Assembly: GCA_029781035.1 (NCBI GenBank)
Contig: JAKOXK010000022.1
Coordinates: 1 to 64,000 of the forward strand
Source of the DNA: Armatimonadota bacterium
Lineage (GTDB): Bacteria; Armatimonadota; Fimbriimonadia; Fimbriimonadales; Fimbriimonadaceae
Direction: 5' to 3'
DNA: 64,000 nt
The number at the start of each line of letters is the position of its first letter. The stretch's first letter is position 1. Below, one piece after another: positions 34,829 through 43,311 of this stretch. The notes under the pieces are model-generated. The model was not told where the DNA came from and searched no databases. It was given only the letters and a program-made list of their open reading frames with translations. Position numbers and translations under genes: made by a program.

Positions 34829-36433
34829 TCAGAGCGGCTGTTCGCTGTGGAAGTACGTGATCACGTAGCCAGAGCGAGTGCGCTCGAGGCCCCACTCGTG
34901 GCGGACTGATTCACGGTTGCCCCACGAGTCGATGAACTCGTGGACGGCGAACACGGTTGCCCGATCCCCGTCGTGACGCACGTCCTTGATCTCGTAATCG
35001 GTCGTTTGAGTGCCTTCCACGACGTCGCGGAGCATGTCGTAGAAGTCGCTCCCACCGACCGAGTACGCATCTTGCCCGCTCATATCGATCTCGATCCGTC
35101 CCTGGTCGGGGATCAAGTGGGTGAGATAGCGCATGGAGCGACCCTCAAACGACCTCTGAAGGTCAGCGACCGAGGCGTCGAGCGCAGAATAGGATCCTAC
35201 ATAGTCGCCGTAAAGGTCGTACCGGGGTGTGTGCCAGTAGTAGCTGGTTGTGCACCGGATCCAGGTGATCGGTCCAAAGTGGATGCGGGTGCAGTCAACG
35301 TAGCCGGGCACATTCCAGTACCAATAGAACGGGGACGGGGCGTAGTTGCAGCCTTCGTACCAGTTGAACCCGTACCACGGATACCAGAAGTCGGTGTCAC
35401 ACCAACCACGGTCGTACTGCCAATACCCGCTGCGGTACCGACCGTCGCCAATGTGAACCCGGTTTTCGCGGTTCACTTCGTGGTCGATGCGTTGGTGGGA
35501 TCCAAGCACCGGGATCTGGATCTTGAAGGAAGGCCTAGACTTGACGCCGTTGTAGTTGTGGGCACCGTCGTAGTTGACTTGTCCACTGCGCGAGTTGCCG
35601 TTGCGTTTGCCGAGGACGCCACGACCGATGCCGGACAGGCCGCCGTTACCGCTACCATGAGAGCTCCCGGAACCGTAGCCACCGTTCTGGGAGCCACCGT
35701 TGCCCAGGCCGCCATAGCCGCCGGAATTGCCGCCACCATTACCGCCGGATCCGCCGCCGTGTCGGGGAGGAGGATCGCCTTTGCCGACGCCGTTGCCGCC
35801 ATTGTTTCCGCCTCCGCCGTTGTTTCCGCCACCTTTGCCGCCACCCTTTTTGCCAAGACCTTCGTCTTGGCGGTAGAAGCTGGCGTAACTGCTAGATCCC
35901 GAGCGAGGGTCCGGACGACCTAGGATGGAGCTCCTACCGGACCGATCGTCCTCGTTACTCGATCTTGACCTGTATCCCGAACCACGTGTACTCCACGACG
36001 AATGGCTCTGGTTCACGGAAGATCCGGAACTCGAAGAGTTGTTGAATCCGTGGAACCCACTCCCGGCATAGGATCCGCCCTGGCTGCCCGAGTTGGGCCG
36101 TCCGAGGCTGGCGTTGTTACTGCCGGTGGGACGTCCCTGCGACGACCGGTTGATCACGCCCGAAGAGGGTCCTATCCCTGAAGAGCGCGAGGACTGCTGG
36201 TTGCGAACAGTGGAGCCGCCTGAAGTGGGCCGTGGATGGCTGTTTCTGTTCCTGGCCGTGTCTCCGCTGGTCCTGACCGGCGTCACGCGCACCGACGAGC
36301 CAGACGACTTCGAACTGCTGTGTGAGGCAGTCGCATGACCGCCTTCGCCTTTCTTGCCCAGGCCACCGCTCTGCGCTGTGGCCAGCGAACAGACTGTGAC
36401 CAGGGCAAGGAAAATGAGTGAACGCCGTTTCAT
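34829..36433 (-). CDS. Secreted Gly/Ser/Asn-rich protein with aromatic C-terminal domain
   Basis: 534 residues from ATG 36433. Signal peptide MKRRSLIFLALVTVCSLATA. Residues about 22-300 are low-complexity Ser/Gly/Asn/Arg-rich sequence, including long GGNNGG-type runs. The C-terminal ~230 residues are a distinct domain full of Tyr and Trp with six Cys (RGWCDTDFWYPWYGFNWYEG, then YAPSPFYWYWNVPGYVDC), ending in DVRHDGDRATVFAVHEFIDS. Not recognised. Composition suggests an extracellular matrix, adhesin or surface-layer-like protein. AGGAAAGA precedes the ATG. Confidence 0.85.
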   Translation of the reverse strand: MKRRSLIFLALVTVCSLATAQSGGLGKKGEGGHATASHSSSKSSGSSVRVTPVRTSGDTARNRNSHPRPTSGGSTVRNQQSSRSSGIGPSSGVINRSSQGRPTGSNNASLGRPNSGSQGGSYAGSGFHGFNNSSSSGSSVNQSHSSWSTRGSGYRSRSSNEDDRSGRSSILGRPDPRSGSSSYASFYRQDEGLGKKGGGKGGGNNGGGGNNGGNGVGKGDPPPRHGGGSGGNGGGNSGGYGGLGNGGSQNGGYGSGSSHGSGNGGLSGIGRGVLGKRNGNSRSGQVNYDGAHNYNGVKSRPSFKIQIPVLGSHQRIDHEVNRENRVHIGDGRYRSGYWQYDRGWCDTDFWYPWYGFNWYEGCNYAPSPFYWYWNVPGYVDCTRIHFGPITWIRCTTSYYWHTPRYDLYGDYVGSYSALDASVADLQRSFEGRSMRYLTHLIPDQGRIEIDMSGQDAYSVGGSDFYDMLRDVVEGTQTTDYEIKDVRHDGDRATVFAVHEFIDSWGNRESVRHEWGLERTRSGYVITYFHSEQPL

Positions 36434-36452
36434 GGTCTTTCCTGTGCTTTTC

Positions 36453-36458
36453 ATAATA
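36453..36458 (-). promoter_or_regulatory. -10 box for the Gly/Ser-rich protein gene
   Basis: TATTAT on the minus strand, 19 nt before the ATG; a short leader with AGGAAAGA follows. No convincing -35 was found. Confidence 0.45.
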
Positions 36459-36550
36459 CAGGACGTGCCGCTCATGAAACTCTTACGAGACCAGAAGACT
36501 TTGCGAGCTCAGGCCGTGACAGGGCAGTGTCCACGTGGCAGGTCGACACG

Positions 36551-37471
36551 ATGAGCGCGACCCCCGAGGCCGTCCGTCCCAAGCGGATTCTCGTCCTTGG
36601 CGGATCGGGCATGTTGGGCACCGACACGGTCCGTTGCTTCTCAGACAAAGGATGGTCTGTGCGGTCTCCAGGGCCCGTCGAGCTCGACCTGACGAGCGCC
36701 GCTGCCCTCGAGAAGCTGCGAAAGCATGATTGGGGCGACTTCGACTGGGTGGTCAACTGCGCGGCTTATACGGACGTGGACAAGGCGGAGGGATCGATCA
36801 TGGCCGCCATGGCCGTGAACGCGGTCGCGCCAGGTGCATTGGCCGCCGTCTGCCAGTCGAACGGTTGGAGGCTCCTCCATGTCAGCACCGACTTTGTCTT
36901 CGACGGTCAGGCAGACACGCCCTACCGGGAGGACTCGGTCACCAATCCGCTCGGAATCTATGGCAAGAGCAAACTCATGGGTGAGCACAACGCGATCAAG
37001 GAGTGCCCGGGCACGGTCATCGTGCGCACTTCATGGCTGTTCGGCCCCAATGGTCGGTCTTTTCCCCGCACGATGATCGAAGCGTGGCTCGCTGAAAAGC
37101 CGTTGCGAGTCGTCAACGATCAGTTCGGCAATCCAACGTACACAGTCGATCTCGCGAGGGCCATGGCCGAAGTGATCGAGATCGGGCCAGCAGGCGGCAT
37201 TCTGCACGCGACAGGCCCGGACACGACGAATTGGCATGGGTTCGCGGTGGATGCCATTGAAGCCTTTCGATCGGCAAAAGGGAGCGACCGTCCCGTCGAG
37301 GTGCAGGAGATCGCGACCGACGATTGGCCGACACTCGCCAAGAGACCGCCATACAGCGTCCTTGACTGCACCAAGATCTTTGGCATCGGGGTCGCACCGA
37401 TGCGTCCGACACAAGAGGCGCTGGCCGAATTCAGCCAGCGCCTCCGGTTGGTCGGTTCAGCGACCGGTTAG
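36551..37471 (+). CDS. rfbD: dTDP-4-dehydrorhamnose reductase-like (RmlD)
   Basis: 306 residues from ATG 36551; a GTG at 36527 would add 8. Extended SDR with the NAD(P)-binding motif ILVLGGSGMLGTDTV, the HVSTDFVFDG strand and catalytic YxxxK in NPLGIYGKSKLMGEHNA. It contains RTSWLFGPNGRSFPRTMIEA and QFGNPTYTVDLARAM, typical of RmlD, the last step of dTDP-rhamnose synthesis for cell-surface glycans. rmlABC are not adjacent. Its 3' end overlaps the convergent YHS gene by 4 nt. Confidence 0.9.
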   Translation: MSATPEAVRPKRILVLGGSGMLGTDTVRCFSDKGWSVRSPGPVELDLTSAAALEKLRKHDWGDFDWVVNCAAYTDVDKAEGSIMAAMAVNAVAPGALAAVCQSNGWRLLHVSTDFVFDGQADTPYREDSVTNPLGIYGKSKLMGEHNAIKECPGTVIVRTSWLFGPNGRSFPRTMIEAWLAEKPLRVVNDQFGNPTYTVDLARAMAEVIEIGPAGGILHATGPDTTNWHGFAVDAIEAFRSAKGSDRPVEVQEIATDDWPTLAKRPPYSVLDCTKIFGIGVAPMRPTQEALAEFSQRLRLVGSATG

Positions 37472-38073
37472 CCGCCGCCGTGGGTCTCAGGTTTGGCGTT
37501 TGTCGCCGTCATGGCCACGGGTGTGGTGACCTTTGCCTTGCCGGCTTCGAGCACCTTGGCGATGTCTTTCTTCATGGCGGGCAGGCAGTTCGAGCAACAC
37601 GCATAGTATCGGACGCCTTGGTAGTCGACATATCCTGCTGCAGCCGAATAGGACGCGATCTTCTCACCGGAAACAGGACAAACCAGGCTCTCCTTCGGAG
37701 GTACCTTGACATACTTCTCAGGATTGGCCTTGAACTCCGTCGGGCAGCTGTCGCAACAGAACCCGTAGCGGATGCCCTTGTAGTCCATAGTCGCTTTGAC
37801 CTTGTCCAAGTCGAGCCGCTCGCCGGAAACAGGGCAGAACATCGAGATTCCGATGGCCCCGGACTCCTTGGCTGCCTTGGCGATGTACTTGGCCGGCTCC
37901 TTCGTAAAGGCCTCAGGGCAACCTCCGCAGCAGAACGGGAATCGGATGCCTTCGTACTCGACAGCCTTTGACTTTGCGGTTGTCGGCGAGCCGAGGACAG
38001 CACACTTAAGGGGCGAATCGTCGAAGTGGGCCACACCCAGGACAAGCGTGGCGGCGATCGTTGCGACAAACAT
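37468..38073 (-). CDS. Exported protein with three YHS/TRASH-like Cys domains
   Basis: 201 residues. A hydrophobic N-terminus (MFVATIAATLVLGVAHF) suggests export. Then three repeats of about 50 residues, each with a C-P-V-S-G-E or similar start and an FCCGGCPEAF, FCCDSCPTEF or ACCSNCLPAM centre. This matches YHS/TRASH-type metal-binding motifs (paired Cys with CxxC), which bind copper, zinc or other metals. A periplasmic metal-binding role is inference. No metal transporter is adjacent. A TAGAAT box and a GAGG site precede the ATG. Confidence 0.85.
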   Translation of the reverse strand: MFVATIAATLVLGVAHFDDSPLKCAVLGSPTTAKSKAVEYEGIRFPFCCGGCPEAFTKEPAKYIAKAAKESGAIGISMFCPVSGERLDLDKVKATMDYKGIRYGFCCDSCPTEFKANPEKYVKVPPKESLVCPVSGEKIASYSAAAGYVDYQGVRYYACCSNCLPAMKKDIAKVLEAGKAKVTTPVAMTATNAKPETHGGG

Positions 38074-38094
38074 AGCTCGGTGACCTCAAGGTTC

Positions 38095-38100
38095 ATTCTA
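38095..38100 (-). promoter_or_regulatory. -10 box for the YHS-type protein gene
   Basis: TAGAAT on the minus strand, 21 nt before the ATG at 38073, giving a short leader that contains GAGG. Confidence 0.4.
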
Positions 38101-38278
38101 CACCGAACCTTCCAACTCGTTCAGCGGTTTGGCAGGCTCGCCAGGATGATGCGGTGCGAGACGGCGGTTTTTGAACTAAGCATGCAAGTGAATTAGAAAA
38201 TCATTTCCTCAACCCGGTATCGTCCGAAGGGAGACACATTTGACCGTAGGGTTACCAGGTCTGTGTCCGGTGGACGAC

Positions 38279-38704
38279 ATGCTGAAAGAGTTTAAAGAGT
38301 TCGCGATGAAGGGGAACATGTTGGATCTTGCGATCGGCGTAGTGCTTGGCGCCGCTTTCGGCAAGATCGTCGACTCGCTTGTGGGGGACCTCCTCAAGCC
38401 CCTCCTCGGCCTTTTCGGGCAGCCAGACTTCTCGAACAACTTCGTCGTGCTCAAGGCGGGCAAAGACGGAGCGACGACCTTTGCCACTATCAAGGCGGCC
38501 CAAGAGGCCGGTGCTGGCGTGCTGGCATGGGGCAACTTCCTGACCGCAGTCATCAACTTCGTGATCGTAGCCTTCGCTTTGTTCCTCGTTGTCAAAGGCG
38601 TCAACCGGATGCGGCGCGCGGAGCCCGCTCCCGAGCCAGCTCCCGAAGTGACTCCGGCTGATGTCCAGCTGCTGACTGAGATCCGTGATCTGCTGAAGAA
38701 GTGA
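38279..38704 (+). CDS. mscL: Large-conductance mechanosensitive channel
   Basis: 141 residues from ATG 38279. MscL N-terminal helix and TM1: [42 protein letters not shown]2: [21 protein letters not shown]-terminal bundle [10 protein letters not shown]. It opens under hypo-osmotic stress. An in-frame TTG at 38240 has a strong AAGGGAG site 6 nt upstream and a TATCGT box before it, so translation may start there, adding 13 residues; homology favours 38279. Confidence 0.96.
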   Translation: MLKEFKEFAMKGNMLDLAIGVVLGAAFGKIVDSLVGDLLKPLLGLFGQPDFSNNFVVLKAGKDGATTFATIKAAQEAGAGVLAWGNFLTAVINFVIVAFALFLVVKGVNRMRRAEPAPEPAPEVTPADVQLLTEIRDLLKK

Positions 38705-38716
38705 TGCCGACGACCG

Positions 38717-39433
38717 TCAGCTCGTTCCCAAGCCGCCAAACTTGCGGAACCGAGCTTGATAAGCACGCAGGGCTTTGAGGAGTTCGGCCTCGTCGAATTC
38801 GGGCCAGGACGTCTGTGTCACATATAATTCGGCGTAGGCCGCCTCCCAGATCAAGAAGTTGCTCCAACGCATCTCGCCGGCAGTCCGGATCAGGAGGTCT
38901 GGCTCTGGGATGTCCGGTGCGTACATCCGGGCAGAGAGGGCCTCTTCCGTCACGTTGGCCGCGTCGAGACCGTCGTCGATGACTCTCTTGACGGCGTCGA
39001 CGATCTCAGCCCTGCCGCCGTAATTGACCGCGAGGCTGAAGATGATCCCCGTGTTGTCCTTTGTTGTTTGAACCAAGGCGGCAAGGGCGTTTCGAGTTCC
39101 TTCGGGCAGCTCATCGAGCCTGCCCAGGACGCGGCAACGGACGTTGTTCGCGACGAGCCCCTGAAGTTCTGTTCGGGCGGCGTCCTCGATCAACTTCATC
39201 AGGCCCGTGACCTCCTCGAACGGCCTTCGCCAGTTCTCAGCCGAGAAAGCGTAGGTCGTGAGTGCCTCGATCCCAAGCTCGCTGCAATTCAGCAATACGT
39301 CTTTGAGTACTCGGTACCCTTTTCGGTGCCCCAGCAGTCGCTTCAGACCCTGACTTTGAGCCCACCGTCCATTCCCGTCCATGATGATGGCGACATGGCG
39401 GGGCAAACGATCGAGGTCGATCCCCAGGGCCAT
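38717..39433 (-). CDS. uppS: Isoprenyl transferase (undecaprenyl diphosphate synthase)
   Basis: 238 residues from ATG 39433. Cis-prenyltransferase motifs: HVAIIMDGNGRWAQ (catalytic Asp), GHRKGYRVLKDVL, LTTYAFSAENWRRP and DLLIRTAGEMRWSNFL with the following Glu-rich region. It makes the C55 lipid carrier for peptidoglycan and other glycans. A TTG at 39526 would give a 31-residue longer, unconserved N-terminus. Last gene of the minus-strand pyrH-frr-uppS run. Confidence 0.96.
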   Translation of the reverse strand: MALGIDLDRLPRHVAIIMDGNGRWAQSQGLKRLLGHRKGYRVLKDVLLNCSELGIEALTTYAFSAENWRRPFEEVTGLMKLIEDAARTELQGLVANNVRCRVLGRLDELPEGTRNALAALVQTTKDNTGIIFSLAVNYGGRAEIVDAVKRVIDDGLDAANVTEEALSARMYAPDIPEPDLLIRTAGEMRWSNFLIWEAAYAELYVTQTSWPEFDEAELLKALRAYQARFRKFGGLGTS

Positions 39434-39581
39434 GGCACGCGACTGGATCGGGCTTGCCTGTGCGTCGGCTTGTGAGCCGCCCAGGCTCTTTTCCGCTCGG
39501 GAGGTTTGTCGGTTTCGGGTTCTCAACAGCTTCGCAGGTGCCGTCCGGGCCGTGTCACGATAGGGGAGCCCCTTGGAGGGG

Positions 39582-40142
39582 TCAGATCTCCATCAGCTCG
39601 GCGTCTTTCTTCTTTTGTATCTCGTGGACCTCGGCGACGAACTTGTCGGTCATGTCCTGAATCTTCTTCTCGAAGCCCTTCAAGTCGTCTTCTGAAATCT
39701 CTTTGTTCTTCTGGGCTGTCTGCAGGTGGTGCAGAACGTCGCGGCGCACGTTGCGGACAGCCACGCAGCCCTCTTCGGCCCGGTGGTGCACCTGCTTCGT
39801 GAGGTCTTTACGCCGCTCTTCTGTCATCTGAGGCAAGATCAGACGGATGTTCTGTCCGTCGTTGTTGGGAGTCAGCCCTAGATCGCTCTTCAAGATCGCT
39901 TTCTCGATCGGTCCGAGCATGTTCTTGTCGTACGGCGTTATCAGCAACTGTCGCGGCTCAGGGATGGAGATGTTGGCGCACTGGCTGACGGGCGTTTCGC
40001 TGCCGTAATAGTCGACGTGGACGGCCTCGAGGATGATGGGATTGGCTCGTCCCGTTCTGATGCGCTGGAAGTCGTGAGCCGTGACCTCGACGGCGCTTTT
40101 CATACGGTGTTCGGCGTCAGTGATGAGCTCTTGGGCTGTCAT
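39582..40142 (-). CDS. frr: Ribosome recycling factor
   Basis: 186 residues, normal length. It splits post-termination ribosomes with EF-G. Family sequence: DFQRIRTGRANPIILEAVHV, YYGSETPVSQCANISIPEPR, LPQMTEERRKDLTKQVHHRA and RRDVLHHLQTAQKNKEISED. It starts 7 nt after pyrH with AAGGAGAAT upstream, so it is cotranscribed. Confidence 0.98.
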   Translation of the reverse strand: MTAQELITDAEHRMKSAVEVTAHDFQRIRTGRANPIILEAVHVDYYGSETPVSQCANISIPEPRQLLITPYDKNMLGPIEKAILKSDLGLTPNNDGQNIRLILPQMTEERRKDLTKQVHHRAEEGCVAVRNVRRDVLHHLQTAQKNKEISEDDLKGFEKKIQDMTDKFVAEVHEIQKKKDAELMEI

Positions 40143-40149
40143 AGTCGTC

Positions 40150-40869
40150 TTATTCTCCTTCTACCAGCGTCCCGACCGGTTCTCCCTTCACCGCGCGGAC
40201 CATGGTGCCAGTGGCGTGCATATCTAACACGATCACAGGCAGGTTGTGTTCCCGGCAGAGCGTGAAGGCTGTTGGATCCATCACCGCCAGGCGCTTGTCG
40301 ATGGCCTCGTTGTACCCAAGCGACTTGTACTTCACGGCGTCTGGATACTTCTTCGGGTCCTTATCGTAGACTCCGTCCACCTTGGTCGCCTTGATCAGGC
40401 AGCGGGCTTGGACCTCGAGCGCGCGGAGGGCGGCCGCCGTGTCGGTAGAGAAGTAGGGGTTGCCCGTACCTCCGGCAAAGACGACGATTCGGCCCTTCTC
40501 CAGATGACGTTCGGCACGACGTTTGATGAACGGCTCGCAGACCGCCCTGACTTCGATGGCACTCTGGACCCGCGTCGCGACACCCGCTTTCTCAAGGGCC
40601 GACTGGAGTGCAAGCCCGTTCATGATCGTTCCCAGCATCCCCATCTGATCGGCCGTCGTCCGATCGATCCCGCCCGTTTCGCTGAACACCTCTCCGCGGA
40701 AGAAGTTGCCGCCGCCACAGACCACGGCGACTTGGACTCCGAGTTCATGGACATGGACGATCTCGTTGGCCAAGTAAGCCAGGACATTGGCGTCGAGTCC
40801 TACTTTCGCCGTGCCGGCAAGGGCTTCGCCACTGACCTTCAAGAGAACCCGGGGGTACACAATGTCCAC
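40150..40869 (-). CDS. pyrH: UMP kinase
   Basis: 239 residues; hexameric kinase making UDP from UMP. Motifs: RVLLKVSGEALAG, VVCGGGNFFRGE, DQMGMLGTIMNGLALQSAL, FAGGTGNPYFSTDTAAALRA and KVDGVYDKDPKKYPDAVKY. The start is GTG 40869. Upstream genes rpsB-tsf are on the same strand but about 2.4 kb away, split from it by three unrelated genes. Divergent from the EEP gene. Confidence 0.98.
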   Translation of the reverse strand: MDIVYPRVLLKVSGEALAGTAKVGLDANVLAYLANEIVHVHELGVQVAVVCGGGNFFRGEVFSETGGIDRTTADQMGMLGTIMNGLALQSALEKAGVATRVQSAIEVRAVCEPFIKRRAERHLEKGRIVVFAGGTGNPYFSTDTAAALRALEVQARCLIKATKVDGVYDKDPKKYPDAVKYKSLGYNEAIDKRLAVMDPTAFTLCREHNLPVIVLDMHATGTMVRAVKGEPVGTLVEGE

Positions 40870-40926
40870 AAACTCTCACGATGCCACGGATGAGTGCCTT
40901 CGTGCAAGGGGGCGGGGACGGTTGGG

Positions 40927-41970
40927 ATGCCGGAAGCGTACCAAAGACCAAACGCCGACGAAAAACCGTCTTCAAATTGGATGAAGTCGGCGGATCGGGC
41001 AAATCGACGCAAAGCCGGCGTTACCAGGAACCGGAGAGATTGGCTCCCCTTGGTGCCGCTGACCCTTCTCGTCGGCTTGGTCGTCCTGTACACCACCAGG
41101 GTGGACGCGCTGGCAGCTCTCACCATCTGGCCTATCTGGGCGTGGTTCCTTCCGGCGGGGCTGCTTTTGCTGATGGGCGTGCGACGCGGGCGGGCCCGCA
41201 ACCGGTTATGGGTCGGACTGGCCTGGCTCGCTGCCTGGGCCGCGATCGGAGATGAACCTTTGGCGATTACCCGTGCGGCGGTAGCGTCCTCTCCGTCATC
41301 AAGCCTTCGTGTCGTCACACTGAACTGTGCCGGAGGCAACGAAGAAGCGGCCCGTGAAGCCGTCAATCAGCCTGCCGATGTCGTACTCCTGCAAGAGTCG
41401 CCTACACAAACGGCACTGGAGCGGATTCGAAGGGGGTTAGGGAAGGATTGGTCGCTGCTTGCTGGAGTCGACGGGAGCATCTTGGTTCACGGTCGACTGA
41501 CACCCGTCCCGCTCCCGCGTGGAACGGGAGACTTCGTCGCCGCTTGGGCCCGGTTAAGAGAACGGTCGTCTGAGGTACTCATTGTCTCCTTGCGGCTCAC
41601 TCCCCCTGTCTTTCGCCTTGACTATTGGAATCCGGCTTGTTGGCGTGACTACGCGGAGAACAGGAGTATCCGACGTGTAGAGGTTAGGGGGATCGCGCGG
41701 TTTGTCGCGAGCGTCAAGGGTCAGGCCCCGTTGATCTTGGCTGGCGACTTCAACACGCCGCCCGACCCGTCCGTCACGTCGCCCCTCGATCCTCTGGCGC
41801 GAGACACGTTCCGGATTGCTGGGCGTGGATGGGGGGCGACGGCCGTGAACGACTACCCCGTGGTGCGGATCGACCAGGTCTGGGTCTCGCGCGGATTCGA
41901 ACCTGTCCAAGTTTATGCAAAGAAGACTATGAACTCCGACCACCGTTTGGTGGTCGCAGACCTCAAGTGA
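40927..41970 (+). CDS. Membrane-anchored endonuclease/exonuclease/phosphatase (EEP) family protein
   Basis: About 347 residues from ATG 40927; GTG 40894 or ATG 40981 are alternatives. Three hydrophobic helices (PLVPLTLLVGLVVLYTT, LTIWPIWAWFLPAGLLLLM, LWVGLAWLAAWAAIG) precede an EEP domain: VVTLNCAGGNEEAA, VLLQESPTQ (catalytic Glu), LILAGDFNTPPDP, IDQVWVS and the terminal NSDHRLVVADLK. Probably a metal-dependent phosphodiesterase acting on the outer face. It lies on the opposite strand inside the tsf-pyrH gap. Confidence 0.85.
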   Translation: MPEAYQRPNADEKPSSNWMKSADRANRRKAGVTRNRRDWLPLVPLTLLVGLVVLYTTRVDALAALTIWPIWAWFLPAGLLLLMGVRRGRARNRLWVGLAWLAAWAAIGDEPLAITRAAVASSPSSSLRVVTLNCAGGNEEAAREAVNQPADVVLLQESPTQTALERIRRGLGKDWSLLAGVDGSILVHGRLTPVPLPRGTGDFVAAWARLRERSSEVLIVSLRLTPPVFRLDYWNPACWRDYAENRSIRRVEVRGIARFVASVKGQAPLILAGDFNTPPDPSVTSPLDPLARDTFRIAGRGWGATAVNDYPVVRIDQVWVSRGFEPVQVYAKKTMNSDHRLVVADLK

Positions 41971-41981
41971 CTTGGTACCGT

Positions 41982-42761
41982 CTAGTATTCAAGGGCTTCT
42001 AGTTGCGAGCCGAGCTTGGGAGCCGCTTGCTTGGGGTTCCACATTTGACAGTCGCAGTCGTGTTCACGGACCAACGTCACCGCCATCCATTTGCCGTTGA
42101 GCGTGCTGAGCTTGGTGCCTGCATAGACGCCGTCGGCTGCACCCTTGTTCACGGTCACATGCTTCGCGTCGAGTACCTTGGTCACTAACGCGCAGAACTC
42201 GTCATCAAGGTACTTCCGGAACCTTTCCGGGACAGCCGGGGGCGAACCCAAAGGCGCTAGTTCTCCTGCCCTGGCCGCGTCCACACCGTTCCTCATGTAA
42301 AACGACGGATTCCGGCCGTCGTAGCTGCCGCCCCGCCACCCGTGCTGGTATTTCCCACAAAAGCCCAGCATCTGCTCCTCGGAGATCAAGTACAGCCGGT
42401 CGCCCCAGGGGACAGGGAAGAACCTTGTGTGAGTGCCAGAGAATCCCTCACGCTTGTTCGGCTTCTCTGGCCTGAGTACGAGGACGTCTCCGTTCCATTC
42501 GTACGGCCCGCTGTTGGAATCATAAAGCCCCAAACACCCGTTCCAGGTGAAAGAGAACTCTCCATTTGCCTTGAGGTCCAGGACACAGTTGACCCCCAGA
42601 CCGTCGCCGAAGTAGTAGGAGCCGACGACATTCAGCGCTGGCTTTGGCTTGGACACAACCCTGTCGGGGGGCACTGGTGAACTGGAATCCGTGTGCGAAC
42701 CAGTCATGCATGCGCCTCCGAGCAACAGGGCGACGATCGCAAGCGGGCCCACGACTTTCAC
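41982..42761 (-). CDS. Lipoprotein of unknown function
   Basis: 259 residues from GTG 42761. Lipoprotein signal KVVGPLAIVALLLGGAC, with Cys18 as the lipobox Cys (LGGAC). The mature part has a beta-rich N-terminal half (VVGSYYFGDGLGVNCVLDLK, FSFTWNGCLGLYDSNSGPYE) resembling small lipocalin-like or copper-resistance-type barrels, then a C-terminal domain with a Cys cluster (REHDCDCQMWNPKQAA). Not assigned. The start is fixed by the lipobox and a TACACT box 7 nt upstream; an earlier ATG at 42833 lacks a signal. Confidence 0.8.
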   Translation of the reverse strand: MKVVGPLAIVALLLGGACMTGSHTDSSSPVPPDRVVSKPKPALNVVGSYYFGDGLGVNCVLDLKANGEFSFTWNGCLGLYDSNSGPYEWNGDVLVLRPEKPNKREGFSGTHTRFFPVPWGDRLYLISEEQMLGFCGKYQHGWRGGSYDGRNPSFYMRNGVDAARAGELAPLGSPPAVPERFRKYLDDEFCALVTKVLDAKHVTVNKGAADGVYAGTKLSTLNGKWMAVTLVREHDCDCQMWNPKQAAPKLGSQLEALEY

Positions 42762-42768
42762 AGTGATG

Positions 42769-42774
42769 AGTGTA
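42769..42774 (-). promoter_or_regulatory. -10 box for the lipoprotein gene (leaderless type)
   Basis: TACACT on the minus strand, 7 nt before the GTG at 42761. TTGAAC (plus 42791-42796) gives a plausible -35 with a 16-nt spacer. Confidence 0.55.
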
Positions 42775-42872
42775 CAGCCGGGTCGCAAGGGTTCAAGGCG
42801 AAAACTGGACAGTCCTCCATGTCCTGAATGCAAGGAGCGACTGTAGTCCTTCCGCCCTCGACAGGCTCATGT

Positions 42873-43181
42873 TCATCGCCAGATGATCTCGGCCCGAACC
42901 AGCCGCGGCGTCCTCGAAGAGCAGTTCCAGGTGGTCCGGAGTCCCAGCCGATCCCGAAGGCGACCGCCCCACCAGTAGTGCGATGTTGGGCCCGAGCCAA
43001 TCTGCTCCCACACAGTTCGGTCCAATCCTAGTGTCCGCTCGACTTGGTCTTCCGTCATTCCGGGCCTGAGGTCGGGCACACGACGACACACGAGGAATGC
43101 ATGAAACCAGGAAAGTTCGTGGGAAGCGGGCATGAGAACAACGCCAGCCAAGACGATCAGGCCGATGACCGCTAGTTCCAT
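42873..43181 (-). CDS. Small membrane-anchored hypothetical protein
   Basis: 102 residues from ATG 43181. One N-terminal membrane helix (ELAVIGLIVLAGVVLM), then a small soluble part with LRPGMTEDQVERTLGLDR, a motif style of SmpA/BamE-like lipoproteins, and RLVRAEIIWR at the end. The function is unknown. The alternative reading frame over the same DNA also looks partly protein-like, so a frameshift cannot be excluded. AAGGTGG precedes the ATG. Confidence 0.55.
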   Translation of the reverse strand: MELAVIGLIVLAGVVLMPASHELSWFHAFLVCRRVPDLRPGMTEDQVERTLGLDRTVWEQIGSGPTSHYWWGGRLRDRLGLRTTWNCSSRTPRLVRAEIIWR

Positions 43182-43260
43182 GGCCACCTTATGAGGCCGC
43201 AATCTCCTCTTCACCGCACCCTTTTCTACGGCATCGGGCTCGTGACCGTTACAAGACAGT

Positions 43261-43294
43261 AGAAAGCCCCGCAACGATAGTCACGGGGCTTTCT
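43261..43294 (-). terminator. Terminator after tsf
   Basis: 11-bp stem AGAAAGCCCCG/CGGGGCTTTCT (43261-43271 with 43284-43294) with a 12-nt loop, 17 nt after the tsf stop. The symmetrical A/T ends could let it serve both strands. It explains why rpsB-tsf is no longer cotranscribed with pyrH. Confidence 0.8.
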
Positions 43295-43311
43295 GGGGCG
43301 GGGCGCTTGCG

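Noticed and set aside
35982-36000. CACGTG palindrome in the Gly-rich protein gene
   Set aside because: Flanking bases do not match parS or another operator I can name.
36522-36540. parS-like CACGTG palindrome upstream of rmlD
   Set aside because: Only the 6-bp core matches; flanks do not follow the parS consensus.
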